Positions 7,773-17,563 of a DNA stretch of 50,294 bases are shown in pieces. The notes beneath the pieces are model-generated. The model saw only the letters and a list, made by a program, of their open reading frames with translations, was not told the origin of the DNA and ran no database searches. This stretch comes from Hyphococcus sp. (GTDB lineage: Bacteria; Pseudomonadota; Alphaproteobacteria; Caulobacterales; Parvularculaceae). Numbering within the stretch: position 1 is the first letter of the stretch; each line of letters starts with the position of its first letter. The DNA lies in contig JAJFFY010000017.1 of assembly GCA_021776415.1 (NCBI GenBank), positions 1-50,294 of the forward strand, written 5' to 3'. The position numbers and the translations under genes are program-made.

Positions 7773-9524
7773 ATGAGATTATTTTTCGCCACCCTCTGCC
7801 TGATTGCCCTTAGCGCATGTGTTGAGCCTGAAACGAAAAATGACGTGGCGTTGCCTGGGCAAGGCGTGACGATCTATATCGCGGATGCAATCGTGACGCT
7901 CGAGCCTGATGCGGCAGGCGCCACGGATGGCGCTACAGGCGTTGCCGTTCGCGACGGATATATTGTTGAGACCGGTAAGGCTGAAGACTTATCTGCGAAA
8001 TATAGCGGCGCCGAGTTTGACACGACCTTCGCTAATCACACCATCATTCCGGGCCTGATTGACCCGCACATCCATATGGCGCTGTCGTCTTTGCAATATG
8101 CAACACCGCTGATCCCGCCATGGGCGATGGCGACAGGCAATGGTATCGTTCCCGGCGTTGAGACCCGCGAGGGATTTTTCCAGCGCGCGCGCGAAATTGA
8201 GGCGCTAGCGCCTGCGGGCGAGCCGCTGATCATTTACGGCTTTCATAATTTGGTGCATGGCGATCTGACCAAGGAAGATCTCGACGCAATCACCACAACT
8301 CGCTCGCTGATCATCTGGCACTATTCGAGCCATGACTTTTACCTAAACACCGCCGCGTTGGAATGGGCGAATGTGGATGCAAGCCTTCACGAGCAATTTG
8401 AAGGTGTTGATCTCGGTGCGGATGGAGAACTGACCGGCCGAATTTATGAAGACGCCCTCGGTCATCTCATGCATTCCGTTGGACCGATTTTGCTGGCGCC
8501 GGATCGGCTCGCTACGGGACTTGATGAATTTTCTCAATTGCTGCGTTCCGCCGGCGTCACCACCGTTGCTGATCTTGGCTACGGCATCTTTGGCAGGGGC
8601 GTTGAAGATGCGCATATCGCGGCAAACTGGCGTGATCCTCAACAGGCGGGCTATCGTCTTTATCTGACGCCGGAACATCGCGCCCTTACGGCCGAATTTG
8701 GCGATGGCGCCGCCGCTGCTGCGCTGGCCATGGCGAAGGGCGAGATGCCGGCCTCCGCGCCGGTGCTGCCGCAAGTGAAGTTTTTTACCGACGCTGCGTT
8801 CTATTCACAAACCATGCGCATCTCATCGCCAGGCTACTTGGCGGGCCAGTCAAAAGGCAGCGAGGGGCTTTGGGTCATAAAACCGGATGAGCTGGTACAA
8901 ACAATTCGCCCCTATTGGCAGGCTGGTCTCGGCGTGCGCATTCATTCAAATGGCGACGCTGCACAGACCGCGACATTGGATGCGCTAGAGGTGTTGCGGG
9001 CGAGCAATGCAAATCTGCGTTTTATAGTCGAGCATGCCGGTCTGTTCTCTCCCGAACAAATTGAGCGCGCTGCTGCACATGGCGCCGGTATCTCCGCGGC
9101 CAGTCATTATGTTTTTTACTTGGGCAATGCCTATGTCGAGCCTTTGGGAGAGAAACGCGCCGCCTGGATTACGCCGCTTCGGTCTTTGTCAACAGCCGGC
9201 GTTCCGGTAACCGTCCATTCAGATGCGCCGCTCGCGCCGCCGATGCCGCTTCTGGCGGCTAGCGTTCACATGACCCGCACAACGCGCGAGGGCAGTGTTT
9301 TTAATGCGGATGAAAAACTATCGGCCATGGAAGCGTTGGAAAGTATAACGCTTGATGCCGCCTATGCGCTGGGCCTGGAAAGCGAACTCGGCTCGATCGC
9401 GCCTGGAAAACGGGCGGATTTCACTATTCTCGACGCCAATCCGCTGGCGACGCCCGGCGAAGATTGGAACGAAATTGGCGTATGGGGTGTTGTTCTGGAC
9501 GGTGTGAAGCACCCGGTTCCATAA
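7773..9524 (+). CDS. lipoprotein amidohydrolase (YtcJ-like, amidohydrolase 3 family)
   Basis: A 583-residue predicted metal-dependent hydrolase. The signal peptide ends in a lipobox (ALSAC, Cys16), so it should be membrane-anchored outside the cytoplasm. The fold is a split beta-sandwich with a TIM barrel: the first metal motif is PGLIDPHIHM (HxH), later metal ligands are VRIHSNGDA and FIVEHAG, and the last Asp is in VTVHSDAP. LGSIAPGKRADFTILD closes the sandwich, as is usual in the family. Substrate unknown; YtcJ-type members act on amide or ester bonds. No neighbour hints at a pathway. Confidence 0.87.
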   Translation: MRLFFATLCLIALSACVEPETKNDVALPGQGVTIYIADAIVTLEPDAAGATDGATGVAVRDGYIVETGKAEDLSAKYSGAEFDTTFANHTIIPGLIDPHIHMALSSLQYATPLIPPWAMATGNGIVPGVETREGFFQRAREIEALAPAGEPLIIYGFHNLVHGDLTKEDLDAITTTRSLIIWHYSSHDFYLNTAALEWANVDASLHEQFEGVDLGADGELTGRIYEDALGHLMHSVGPILLAPDRLATGLDEFSQLLRSAGVTTVADLGYGIFGRGVEDAHIAANWRDPQQAGYRLYLTPEHRALTAEFGDGAAAAALAMAKGEMPASAPVLPQVKFFTDAAFYSQTMRISSPGYLAGQSKGSEGLWVIKPDELVQTIRPYWQAGLGVRIHSNGDAAQTATLDALEVLRASNANLRFIVEHAGLFSPEQIERAAAHGAGISAASHYVFYLGNAYVEPLGEKRAAWITPLRSLSTAGVPVTVHSDAPLAPPMPLLAASVHMTRTTREGSVFNADEKLSAMEALESITLDAAYALGLESELGSIAPGKRADFTILDANPLATPGEDWNEIGVWGVVLDGVKHPVP

Positions 9525-9619
9525 GTCCGTGGCTGGGGCTTACGGCTGGGACTAACCGCAGGACCAGCGATTTTCGATTGCTCTGTAGGCGAATGGGTTA
9601 TTCGGCGAAGGTGTTGCCG

Positions 9620-10315
9620 TTAGCCTTCATTATTGTCTGGCGCGCCTGCTTCTTCCGTATCGGCGAACACTTTAGAGAGGTCGACCTTGTCGGCGTTCTC
9701 TTCAGTCGTTGGCGCAACTTCGGGCGCAATTGTCTCGGCTATGGGTTTGAGGCTTGGACCGGCGTCAGGATTGGCCGCTTCCAGCTTGGCGCGCTTGGCG
9801 GCGGCTTTGCGCACCACGGTGTCGAGATCGATCTGCGTGCACAGGCCAAGGCCGACCGGATCTTGCGGCTGAAGGTTTGTTGAATTCCAGTGTGAGCGAT
9901 CACGCACCGACTGGATCGTGGTTTTGGTGGTGCCGAGAAGTTTTGCGATTTGCGCGTCGGAGATTTCCGGGTGATTGCGCACTACCCAGGCAATCGCGTC
10001 CGGGCGGTTCTGGCGTTTGGACACCGGCGTATAACGCGGGCCTTTGCGCGGGCGCTCGGCGATGACGGTTTTGGGCAGGGAAATCTTGAGCTTGTATTCA
10101 GGGTCTTGTTGACCTTTTTCGATTTCATCGCGCGTCAGCTGATGGGTTGTGATCGGGTCGATGCCGCGCACGCCCCCGCCAACATCGCCATCGGCCACGC
10201 CGCGCACTTGCAGCGGGTGCAGACCGCAGAATTCTGCAACCTGGTCAAAGGTCAGCGATGTATTGTCGATCAGCCACACGGCGGTGGCGATTGGCATAAG
10301 CGGATGGTCGGCCAT
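9620..10315 (-). CDS. TrcR-type cell-cycle transcriptional regulator (DUF1013)
   Basis: A 231-residue DNA-binding protein conserved in alphaproteobacteria as DUF1013, annotated in Caulobacter relatives as TrcR. The N-terminal part (MADHPLMPIATAVWLIDNTS, then FDQVAEFCGLHPLQVRGVADG) is strongly conserved. A helix-turn-helix lies in the middle (ISDAQIAKLLGTTKTTIQSVRDRSHW). The C-terminal 50 residues are alanine/glutamate-rich and variable. ATG 10315 has GGAG upstream and matches the family start. Together with RcdA it suggests a CtrA-type cell-cycle network. Confidence 0.88.
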   Translation of the reverse strand: MADHPLMPIATAVWLIDNTSLTFDQVAEFCGLHPLQVRGVADGDVGGGVRGIDPITTHQLTRDEIEKGQQDPEYKLKISLPKTVIAERPRKGPRYTPVSKRQNRPDAIAWVVRNHPEISDAQIAKLLGTTKTTIQSVRDRSHWNSTNLQPQDPVGLGLCTQIDLDTVVRKAAAKRAKLEAANPDAGPSLKPIAETIAPEVAPTTEENADKVDLSKVFADTEEAGAPDNNEG

Positions 10316-10491
10316 CAGTCGGTCTCCAAAATTTGTCATCGTTCGAGCGGCGTTCCCCAACGGCCAAAGAAAATCGGCCGGCGACCCTTTCGGGACGCCG
10401 CGCTAACGCCCGCAATGTCGGGGAAAGCGCTCACGTGAAGAACGCGAATGAGGGGGCATATAGAACGATTGGGCCCTCGCGCCAAGCCACA

Positions 10492-11496
10492 TCAGCCGAT
10501 TTTCAGGACAATTTTCCCGATATGCGCGCCAGATTCCATGCGGGTATGGGCCTCAGCTGCGTCTTTGAGCGCGAAAACCTCGTCGATCACCGGTTTGATC
10601 TTGCCGGCCTCGATCAGCGGCCAGATGGTCTCGCGCAGGCCCGCAGCGAGGCGGGCCTTCTCTGCCGGCCCACGCGCCTTCATGGTCGAGCCCGAAAGCC
10701 GCAGGCGCTTGCGCATGATGGCGAGAATACTGATGTGTGCGGTCGCACCGCGCAAAAAGGCGATCGAGACATGGCGCCCGCCATCGTTAAGGCATGCCAA
10801 ATTGCGCTCCACGAAGTCGCCGCCGGCTATGTCGAGCACAATGTCGGCCCCGCCGCTGGCGGCAATGTCCGTATCCCACGCATCTTCGGCGTAATTATAA
10901 GCCGCGTCGGCGCCGAGCTTCAGCGCCGCCTCACATTTCCCCCGGGTTCCGGCAGTGGCGATGACCTTGGCGCCGGTGGCTTTGGCCATAGCGATCGCCA
11001 TCACGCCGATGCCGCTTGTGCCGCCATGAACCAGTAAGGTCTCGCCGGATTTCAGCCCCGCGTCGTCAAATACATTCGCCCAGACAGTAAATGCGGTTTC
11101 GGGGAGTGAGGCCGCTTCGCAAAGCGACAAGCCCGCCGGGATCGGCAAGCATGAGCCGGTGTCGGCGGTTGCATATTCGCCATAGCCGCCGCCGGTCAGC
11201 AGCGCGCAGACCTTGTCGCCGATGTTCCAGCCTTTGACCTCGTCGCCTATCGCGACGATCTCGCCTGCCGCCTCAAGGCCGGGCACATCGCTGGCGCCGG
11301 GAGGCGGCGGATAAAGCCCGAGGCGCTGGAGCACATCCGGCCGGTTGACGCCAGCATAGGCGATGCGAATGAGCACGTCTCGCGGGCCCGGTTGCGGCAA
11401 GGGGCGTGTCGCCAACGTCAGGACCTCCGAGCCGCCGGGCTCGGTGATCTCAATTACAGTCATGGTTTCGGGCAAGCCGCCGGGCGCTTGGTTCAT
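10492..11496 (-). CDS. NAD(P)H:quinone oxidoreductase, PIG3-like MDR
   Basis: A 334-residue zinc-free medium-chain dehydrogenase/reductase of the quinone oxidoreductase group close to human TP53I3/PIG3. Diagnostic stretches are AGVNRPDVLQRLGLYPPPPG, VPGLEAAGEIVAIG, LPETAFTVWANVF and the NADPH motif VHGGTSGIGVMAIAMAK. It would reduce quinones or other carbonyl compounds one electron at a time with NADPH. Start at ATG 11496 (MNQAPGGLPETM) with GAGG upstream, shorter than the open frame to 11562. Confidence 0.9.
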   Translation of the reverse strand: MNQAPGGLPETMTVIEITEPGGSEVLTLATRPLPQPGPRDVLIRIAYAGVNRPDVLQRLGLYPPPPGASDVPGLEAAGEIVAIGDEVKGWNIGDKVCALLTGGGYGEYATADTGSCLPIPAGLSLCEAASLPETAFTVWANVFDDAGLKSGETLLVHGGTSGIGVMAIAMAKATGAKVIATAGTRGKCEAALKLGADAAYNYAEDAWDTDIAASGGADIVLDIAGGDFVERNLACLNDGGRHVSIAFLRGATAHISILAIMRKRLRLSGSTMKARGPAEKARLAAGLRETIWPLIEAGKIKPVIDEVFALKDAAEAHTRMESGAHIGKIVLKIG

Positions 11497-11581
11497 GGGA
11501 AGACCTCGAATTTTCTCCACCAATGTTGAACTAGCGGGCGGAATTTCGCAAACTGCGGGCACTGCAAAGAGGAGCGCGCCG

Positions 11582-11776
11582 ATGGAAGATGTACCGCTAA
11601 ATGAAAAGCCGGACCTGACCTTGGCCTATCTCGTCAAGCAGGACCTTTATGCGCTGTCCGTCGGCGACCTTGAAGAGCGCATCGCCGCGCTAAAGTCGGA
11701 AATCAGCCGCTGCGAGGCGGCGATGAAGGATCGCGGCTCGACCAAGTCAGCCGCGGACAAGCTGTTCAAGATTTGA
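11582..11776 (+). CDS. DUF1192 small protein
   Basis: A 64-residue alphaproteobacterial protein of unknown function. DUF1192 hallmarks are visible: LSVGDLEERIAALKSEISRCEAAM forms a short coiled coil, followed by a conserved SAADKLFKI tail. GAGGAG lies 8 bases before ATG 11582, which settles this start inside a longer frame. It is divergent from the quinone reductase; its stop faces the convergent pirin gene 7 bases away. Confidence 0.85.
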   Translation: MEDVPLNEKPDLTLAYLVKQDLYALSVGDLEERIAALKSEISRCEAAMKDRGSTKSAADKLFKI

Positions 11777-11783
11777 GCAGGGC

Positions 11784-12674
11784 TCAATCCTCCGGCAACG
11801 GAATAAATTCGCTCTCGTCCGGCGGCAGCGTAAATACCGTGTCCTTGAAATCGTTTTCCGCCGAGGCCATCCAGTCGGCCTTGGCCTGTTCAATCCGTTC
11901 GCGCGTCACGGCGACGAGGTTCCACCAGATCAGGCGCTTGCCGAGTGGCGCGCCGCCAAGCAGCATCAGTTTTGACGCTGCGGTTGTGGTGATGCGGGGA
12001 GCAGAGCCCGGTTTTAACACCAGCATTGTCGCATTTCCGAACGTCTCTCCGTCAACTTCAACGCCGCCCTCGGTGATATATAAAGCGCGTTCAACGTGAT
12101 CTTCCGGCAAGGGAATGGCGGCGCCGGGCGCGGCTTCGACGCCGAGGTAAAACATCTCAGAAAATGTCTTGACCGGAGAGGTCTCGCCGAAAGCGGTTCC
12201 CGCAATCAGGCGCATGAAAGCGCCGTCCTGCTCGATCACTGGCAGGCTCGCCTTAGGGTGATGGTGGAATGCGGGCGCCGTTTCGGCCGCGTCCTCAGGG
12301 AGGGCCAGCCAGCTCTGAATGCCGTGGATTTTCTGACCCTCCGCCCGGCGCGCATCATCGGTGCGTTCTGAATGGACAATCCCGCGGCCGGCCGTCATCC
12401 AGTTGACGTCGCCGGGCTTGATGACCTGGTCAAACCCCAGGCTATCCTTATGGCGGATCTCGCCGTCGAAGAGGTAAGTGACCGTGGCAAGGCCGATATG
12501 CGGGTGGGGGCGAACATCAATGCCGGTCCCGGGGGCAAACTCGGCCGGGCCCATTTCATCGAAGAAAACAAACGGGCCAACCATACGGCGCTTGGCGTAA
12601 GGCAGAACCCGGCCGACCGTGAAACCGCCGAGATCGCGGGTGCGCGGCGTAATAATGTTTTCAATCGAGCTCAT
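11784..12674 (-). CDS. pirin-family protein
   Basis: A bicupin protein of 296 residues. Signature stretches of the N-terminal cupin are RMVGPFVFFDEMGPAEF, then VRPHPHIGLATVTYLFDGE, which contains the iron-ligand histidines, and WMTAGRGIVHSE. Bacterial pirins include quercetin 2,3-dioxygenases and regulators that bind metabolic enzymes; which applies here cannot be told. Start at ATG 12674, with a TTG at 12683 as alternative. Confidence 0.9.
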   Translation of the reverse strand: MSSIENIITPRTRDLGGFTVGRVLPYAKRRMVGPFVFFDEMGPAEFAPGTGIDVRPHPHIGLATVTYLFDGEIRHKDSLGFDQVIKPGDVNWMTAGRGIVHSERTDDARRAEGQKIHGIQSWLALPEDAAETAPAFHHHPKASLPVIEQDGAFMRLIAGTAFGETSPVKTFSEMFYLGVEAAPGAAIPLPEDHVERALYITEGGVEVDGETFGNATMLVLKPGSAPRITTTAASKLMLLGGAPLGKRLIWWNLVAVTRERIEQAKADWMASAENDFKDTVFTLPPDESEFIPLPED

Positions 12675-12768
12675 TGGCGGCAATCCTTGTCTCTCGGTTC
12701 CGTGATTTGGTATTGGCCCGATACGGTAATATCATGGGCCACTCAAGAGCGATCATAGGGAATGGATC

Positions 12769-13527
12769 ATGCCGTTTAAATCACTGCTTATCGGACTTTG
12801 TTTTTGCGGCGCGATTATGTCGGCGGCGAGCGCTGCTGACTATCCGCCTTCCTCCGAGGCGACGCAGGAGAAACTCAAACAATTGATCGCCAGTGATAAA
12901 CGTCCGGCAAAACAAAAAGCCCGCGATAAATATCGCCGCCCGCTCCAGACTTTGACCTTTTGCGGCATCGAGCCGGACATGACGGTTGTCGAAATCTGGC
13001 CAGGCGGGCAGGGCGCCTGGTACCGGCGCATCGTCCGGCCGCTGGTCGAGGATGGCGGCGGCGCCTATTATCCGGTGGGCTCCAGAAGTCAATTCCCCGC
13101 GAAGGTCGACAAAGTTCCCTACGGCGAAGCTGATATGGTGCTGGTGTTCCGCGCCCATGGGTTCATGATCTACAAACAGCCAGCGCAGACATATGTGAAT
13201 GCGGTCTATGAGATGCTGCGTCCGGGCGGCGTTTTGTGCATTGTCGATCACGCGGGTGATGAGGCGATCGCGCAGGACCCCACAGGCGACAATGGTTATG
13301 TCAATGAAAGCCATTTCCGCATGCTGGCTGATCGCGCTGGGTTTGAATTTATTGCAGCCTCGGAACACAATCGGAACCCGAAAGACGACAAAGACCATCC
13401 GCGCGGGGTCTGGTCGCTGCCGCCGTCGCTTTCCGGCTCACTGCCGCTGACGGAGGAGCGCAAGAAATATCTCGCCATCGGCGAGAGCGACCGCTTCACG
13501 CATAAATATTATAAGCCAGAAAAGTAG
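12769..13527 (+). CDS. exported class I SAM-dependent methyltransferase-like protein
   Basis: A 252-residue protein. Residues 1-22 form a clear signal peptide with an ASA-AD cleavage site. The remainder shows a methyltransferase-like Rossmann fold: motif I is MTVVEIWPGGQGAW (about 72-85), a central ADMVLVFRAHGFM, and MLRPGGVLCIVDHA at strand 5. Proteins like this are common in Caulobacter relatives and are usually annotated as methyltransferases. SAM is not normally available outside the cytoplasm, so the activity is uncertain. Start at ATG 12769. Confidence 0.8.
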   Translation: MPFKSLLIGLCFCGAIMSAASAADYPPSSEATQEKLKQLIASDKRPAKQKARDKYRRPLQTLTFCGIEPDMTVVEIWPGGQGAWYRRIVRPLVEDGGGAYYPVGSRSQFPAKVDKVPYGEADMVLVFRAHGFMIYKQPAQTYVNAVYEMLRPGGVLCIVDHAGDEAIAQDPTGDNGYVNESHFRMLADRAGFEFIAASEHNRNPKDDKDHPRGVWSLPPSLSGSLPLTEERKKYLAIGESDRFTHKYYKPEK

Positions 13528-13530
13528 GTG

Positions 13531-14226
13531 TTATAGCTCGGCGTTCATGACTATCTTTTCGATCAATATACGGATGTCATGCTCGGCTGCGGCAATTGCG
13601 GTATTGTCGTCGGCGACAACACCGATAAACAACTTATAGCCCTCTTCAAGGCTGGAGATCTGCAACGTTGCGCGACGAACCTGGATATGATCGAGCTTCG
13701 GATTGGCGGCGCGTACGAGGAAATAGATGAACCGGCCATTGGCGCGGTAGAAATAACGAACAGTCGCGTTAGCCTCCTCGTCGCAGGCGGCGTATCCCCA
13801 CATATGGAAGAAAAACCGGTGCGAGTGCCGGGCATTGCGAACATAGGCTTCCATGACATCAAGGAGGACCAATAAAGGCTTGTCCCGATTGGCCGCATAC
13901 AGGTGGAGATGCTCCTCGACATAGTCGGAGAGCGTTTCATACAGCATCGCTTCGAGCAGCGAGCGTTTGGTCGGGAAATGGTAGGTCAGGTTGCCAACCG
14001 CGATCCCGGCGGCGTCGGCGACATCACGCTGGGTCAAACCTGCGTGACCAAGCTCGGTAAATACCTCACGCGACGCCGCTATAATTTTTCGTATGGTTTC
14101 GCCTGCTTTTGCGGTTTTTCCATTTGCCAAAACTATAGATGGTCGATTACTGCGCAATTCTTCAAGATGCGCAATAATCAAGCCACTGTCTGGACGCTTT
14201 TCAGCATTTAGTTGCGATTGCAACAT
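13531..14226 (-). CDS. TetR-family transcriptional regulator
   Basis: A 231-residue regulator. The helix-turn-helix is at about residues 45-95: IRKIIAASREVFTELG, TQRDVADAAGIAVGNLTYHF and PTKRSLLEAML. About 40 residues precede the usual TetR start and look poorly structured. The C-terminal ligand-binding helices are unrelated to any subfamily I recognise; a conserved HRFFFHMWGYAACD stretch stands out. No good ribosome-binding site precedes ATG 14226; a downstream start or a leaderless mRNA is possible. Its target is unknown; it is divergent from the candidate sRNA. Confidence 0.85.
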   Translation of the reverse strand: MLQSQLNAEKRPDSGLIIAHLEELRSNRPSIVLANGKTAKAGETIRKIIAASREVFTELGHAGLTQRDVADAAGIAVGNLTYHFPTKRSLLEAMLYETLSDYVEEHLHLYAANRDKPLLVLLDVMEAYVRNARHSHRFFFHMWGYAACDEEANATVRYFYRANGRFIYFLVRAANPKLDHIQVRRATLQISSLEEGYKLFIGVVADDNTAIAAAEHDIRILIEKIVMNAEL

Positions 14227-14270
14227 AATAAAAAATACGCCCCCGGTGGTTGACGTCGCTATAGCTAGGG

Positions 14271-14466
14271 CTTACATCACCGCCGCTTTAGGACTACAGA
14301 CCTAAACAGATATAGTGATGCTGAACAAGGCGTCCGACAATGGTTTTAGCCTATATACCTGATTTGCAGGCGAATAGGCGCTGAAAATCCCGGTTGTGTG
14401 GCGATCTCCCCCTGCTGCACGTCTGGGGGGCCGCAGTGAGGAAACTCGCTGCGGCCCACTTTTTAT
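14271..14466 (+). ncRNA. candidate small RNA ending in a strong intrinsic terminator
   Basis: Between the TetR gene and trmFO, both on the minus strand, the plus strand carries an orphan terminator with nested structure before it. CATCAC (14275-14280) pairs with GTGATG (14315-14320) around an inner stem TTTAGG (14287-14292) / CCTAAA (14301-14306). A CCCCC/GGGGG hairpin (14408-14430) partly competes with the terminator. No plus-strand gene ends nearby, so an sRNA of up to about 195 nt is the simplest reading. TTGACG at 14250-14255 could be part of its promoter. No known family recognised. Confidence 0.5.
14428..14465 (+). terminator. intrinsic terminator, 13-bp stem with GAAA loop
   Basis: GGGCCGCAGTGAG (14428-14440) pairs with CTCGCTGCGGCCC (14445-14457), with one T-G wobble, across a GAAA tetraloop. 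It is followed by ACTTTTTA. The T-tract exists only on the plus strand, so it cannot serve the minus-strand trmFO. Confidence 0.85.
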
Positions 14467-14507
14467 CAGCCGCCACAATCAGCTTTCATGGTTGGAATGT
14501 ACACCCT

Positions 14508-15914
14508 CTAGGCGGCAACTCGATGATTCTTCAACCAGTTTTCCACATCAATTAGCGCCCGCGCGGAGATCGCGCGCTTTTTTGCGGCGCCCTTCTCCTT
14601 GCCCTTCAACCGCCGCCCATCCGCATCTGCCCTTGGAACCTCGATGGCCGGAAATAGCCCGAAATTGATATTCATCGGCTGAAACGCCTTCTTTGAGCCG
14701 GCCCCGCTCGACATGTGCCCGCCAGTAATATGCCGAATAAGGGCGCCGAGCGCAGTGGTCGCCGGCGGCGAAGGGATAACAGCGCCGCGCGCATCCGCAG
14801 CCGCAAATCGCCCGCACAGGAGCCCGATCGCCGCGCTCTCAAGGTAGCCTTCAACCCCGGTAATCTGCCCGGCAAAGCGCAATGAAGGACGCGCCTTCAG
14901 TCGCAAAGCCTCATCAAGCAGCTTCGGTGAATTGAGGAAGGTATTACGGTGGATGCCGCCGAGGCGGGCAAATTCCGCATTTTCAAGCCCCGGGATCATC
15001 CGCCAGATATGCGTCTGCGCGCCATAGGTCAGCTTGGTCTGAAACCCGACCATATTATAGAGCGTGCCCAGCGCGTTGTCCTGGCGTAGTTGGACGATAG
15101 CGTGGGAGCGCTCGCCGGTGCGCGGATTGGTGAGCCCGACCGGCTTCATGGGCCCAAAACGCAGGGTCTCCGGTCCGCGCTCGGCCATCACCTCAACCGG
15201 TAGGCAGCCCTCGAAATAGGGGGTGGATTTCTCCCAGTCTTTAAACTGGGTTTTCTCACCATTGTTCAGCTCCTCCAGGAAAGCCGTATACTGAGCTTCA
15301 TCCATGGGGCAGTTGATATAATCCGCGCCGTCGCCGCCGGGGCCTTTCTTATCGTAGCGCGACTGAAACCATGCGGTGTCAAAATCGATTGAATCCTTGT
15401 GGATAATCGGCGCGATCGCATCGAAAAAGGCGAGGGCTTCCTCGCCGGTAATCGCATGGATCGCCTCGGCCAGCGGCGCCGATGTGAGCGGGCCGGTGGC
15501 GATGATGACATTGGACCAATCTTCCGGCGGCAGACCGGTGATTTCCTCGCGGTGAATTTCAATATTGGGATGGGCCTCAATCGCTGCGGTCACGCCGGCG
15601 GAAAAGCCGTCACGGTCAACCGCCAAGGCGCCGCCCGCCGGTACTTTATGCGCATCGGCCTCGCGCATAATTAACGATCCGGCACGGCGCATTTCCTCAT
15701 GCAACACGCCGACGGCGTTGCTTTGCGCATCATCAGAGCGAAACGAATTGGAGCAGACCAGTTCGGCAAAGCTGTCGGTCTGATGGGCGTCGGTCTGTCG
15801 CAAGGGGCGCATTTCATGGAGGACAACACGCGCGCCCGCATTGGCCGCCTGCCAGGCAGCTTCCGATCCGCCAAGGCCGGCGCCGATGATATGGACAGGA
15901 TTATTCTGGGTCAT
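14508..15914 (-). CDS. trmFO: methylenetetrahydrofolate-dependent tRNA (uracil-54-C5) methyltransferase
   Basis: FAD- and folate-dependent enzyme that makes ribothymidine 54 in the T-loop of tRNA. The 468-residue product starts with the dinucleotide-binding [15 protein letters not shown] and has the family's HEMRP (about 32), [14 protein letters not shown] and [12 protein letters not shown] segments. [18 protein letters not shown], near the C-terminus, is the second GxxGYxES signature. Full length. Start ATG 15914 with AGAGG upstream; the frame is open to 15950. Confidence 0.96.
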   Translation of the reverse strand: MTQNNPVHIIGAGLGGSEAAWQAANAGARVVLHEMRPLRQTDAHQTDSFAELVCSNSFRSDDAQSNAVGVLHEEMRRAGSLIMREADAHKVPAGGALAVDRDGFSAGVTAAIEAHPNIEIHREEITGLPPEDWSNVIIATGPLTSAPLAEAIHAITGEEALAFFDAIAPIIHKDSIDFDTAWFQSRYDKKGPGGDGADYINCPMDEAQYTAFLEELNNGEKTQFKDWEKSTPYFEGCLPVEVMAERGPETLRFGPMKPVGLTNPRTGERSHAIVQLRQDNALGTLYNMVGFQTKLTYGAQTHIWRMIPGLENAEFARLGGIHRNTFLNSPKLLDEALRLKARPSLRFAGQITGVEGYLESAAIGLLCGRFAAADARGAVIPSPPATTALGALIRHITGGHMSSGAGSKKAFQPMNINFGLFPAIEVPRADADGRRLKGKEKGAAKKRAISARALIDVENWLKNHRVAA

Positions 15915-16045
15915 CAAAACCTCTTCTAGCGGTTTGTTTTGCAAGCGCAAACCGGGCTTGCAGCGGATTTTCGATTGCCGGACCTTTATTTAGCCTATAG
16001 CTTGACCATTAGGGGCAGGTTTGGGGTTTTGAGGGGCAAAAGCCA

Positions 16046-17362
16046 ATGCAGTTGCGTATTTTATCAGTCTTGGGCGAGGCGCTGAATTTCGGCGGCCGCC
16101 GCATGGCGACGATCATGCGGGTTGCCTGGCTCGCGGTCTTGCTTCTCCTGATCGTCGATATGGCGAGCGTTTACGCCTATCTGTCGGTGATTGCCGAGCG
16201 GGTGATCACTTTCGCAGAAGTCGGCTCATTTCTAACCGCTCAGCAGCTCTTCGGCCGCTTTGCTACGCGCGGCTGGACCGAGCACTGGGAGCTGATGGCG
16301 GTGATTACCGCCGTCAGCCTTTTCGTTCAGGTTATTTTAGTCTCTACTTTTATGGCGCCGTTAATCAGGCTGGCGGGCCTTGGCGAACGGCCGGGGCCAG
16401 GCTTGGTGCGGCTGCCCTTCGGTCCAGACCAGTTGCGCTTTATCTTCGGCTTTTTGTTCAGCGCGCTGTTTGTCGGCGTGATTATTTTGCTGCCGATGAT
16501 GACGACGTCGTTTTTTGCTCTGAAATATATTGGCGCGGCGATGTCGCAGACCATGGCGTCTTTCCCGGACGCTAATTCTCTGCACACCATTAAGCTGATC
16601 ACCGCCGAGGAAGGCCTTGTCCAACGCGGCGCTGAGTGGGTATTCGGGCTGGCGGTCCCGCTTGCGGCGGCTGCGCCGTTTGTTTTGCTGACCTGGCTGG
16701 TGACGTTTTTCCATTTTAGCCCGCGCAACCGCCCAAATGCGACCGGAAAGCCCAACGCATTTTTACGGGCATTGGTAAGTTTTGTCGTTGTCGCGGTTGT
16801 TTTCGGCGCAGCGTTCTTTTTATTGCGTCCTGAGATATTGCAAATCCTGAAATCAGCATCAGCGGTCGGGACCAGTGCCGGCGCGGATATTCCGACATCG
16901 CCGGTCACTGCAATTTTGCTCATCGCCACCGCGGGCTATATGCTGGTTATTTATCTAAGTTTGCGTCTTTACGCTTATCCGGGAATTGCAGTTTGCCGGC
17001 ACTCGCTCGGCCTTGGCGGCACGCTTGGGCTTACTCGCGGCTGGAATATCATTCGTATTCAAATTATTCTTCTGGCCGTCTCCGGGTTTTTCTACGTTCT
17101 GCACATTTACATTATCAATTCACTTTTTCTCACCACGCTCTTACCTCAAGTCATAAGCCTCCTTTATCAGGCGGTGCTGGTCTCGACCAAGCTGGTCAAT
17201 AGCGGGGTCGGCGCTGATTGGGTGTTGCCGCTTTTCATCTGGATATGGAACGGCATTAAAATCCTCGCCAATGTGTTCTGGGCGTTCTTCTCTTATGGCG
17301 TCATTGCAGGGCTTTATGGACGCTTATACCGCGACAGCGAACGCATCGCAGACGCGGCGTAG
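16046..17362 (+). CDS. multi-pass inner-membrane protein, unknown function
   Basis: A 438-residue protein with about seven hydrophobic segments: near residues 28-50, 88-110, 132-155, 200-225, 245-265, 290-312, then a cluster from 333 to the C-terminus. I do not recognise the family. No catalytic motif is evident; positively charged loops (FHFSPRNRPNATGK) suggest the usual topology. GAGGGG lies about 12 bases before ATG 16046. It stands alone, divergent from trmFO. Confidence 0.72.
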   Translation: MQLRILSVLGEALNFGGRRMATIMRVAWLAVLLLLIVDMASVYAYLSVIAERVITFAEVGSFLTAQQLFGRFATRGWTEHWELMAVITAVSLFVQVILVSTFMAPLIRLAGLGERPGPGLVRLPFGPDQLRFIFGFLFSALFVGVIILLPMMTTSFFALKYIGAAMSQTMASFPDANSLHTIKLITAEEGLVQRGAEWVFGLAVPLAAAAPFVLLTWLVTFFHFSPRNRPNATGKPNAFLRALVSFVVVAVVFGAAFFLLRPEILQILKSASAVGTSAGADIPTSPVTAILLIATAGYMLVIYLSLRLYAYPGIAVCRHSLGLGGTLGLTRGWNIIRIQIILLAVSGFFYVLHIYIINSLFLTTLLPQVISLLYQAVLVSTKLVNSGVGADWVLPLFIWIWNGIKILANVFWAFFSYGVIAGLYGRLYRDSERIADAA

Positions 17363-17563
17363 TCGTTGGAGCGCGCCCCGGATGGTTTGAATGCTCACGC
17401 CTTCTGCGTTATCAACTGATGTGGAGCGTGTAACAATTTGTTCCACGGTTACAACGGCAATTCCTTTAACCGCTAGAATTTCACAAACCCATCATTTCGG
17501 ATGGCTGTGATTGATTTGCTTACATGCTTGTTGAATTTGTTGTTTCACTGCGAATAAAACTGC

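Noticed and set aside
14428..14465. Terminator of trmFO
   Set aside because: The T-tract is on the plus strand, while trmFO is transcribed on the minus strand.
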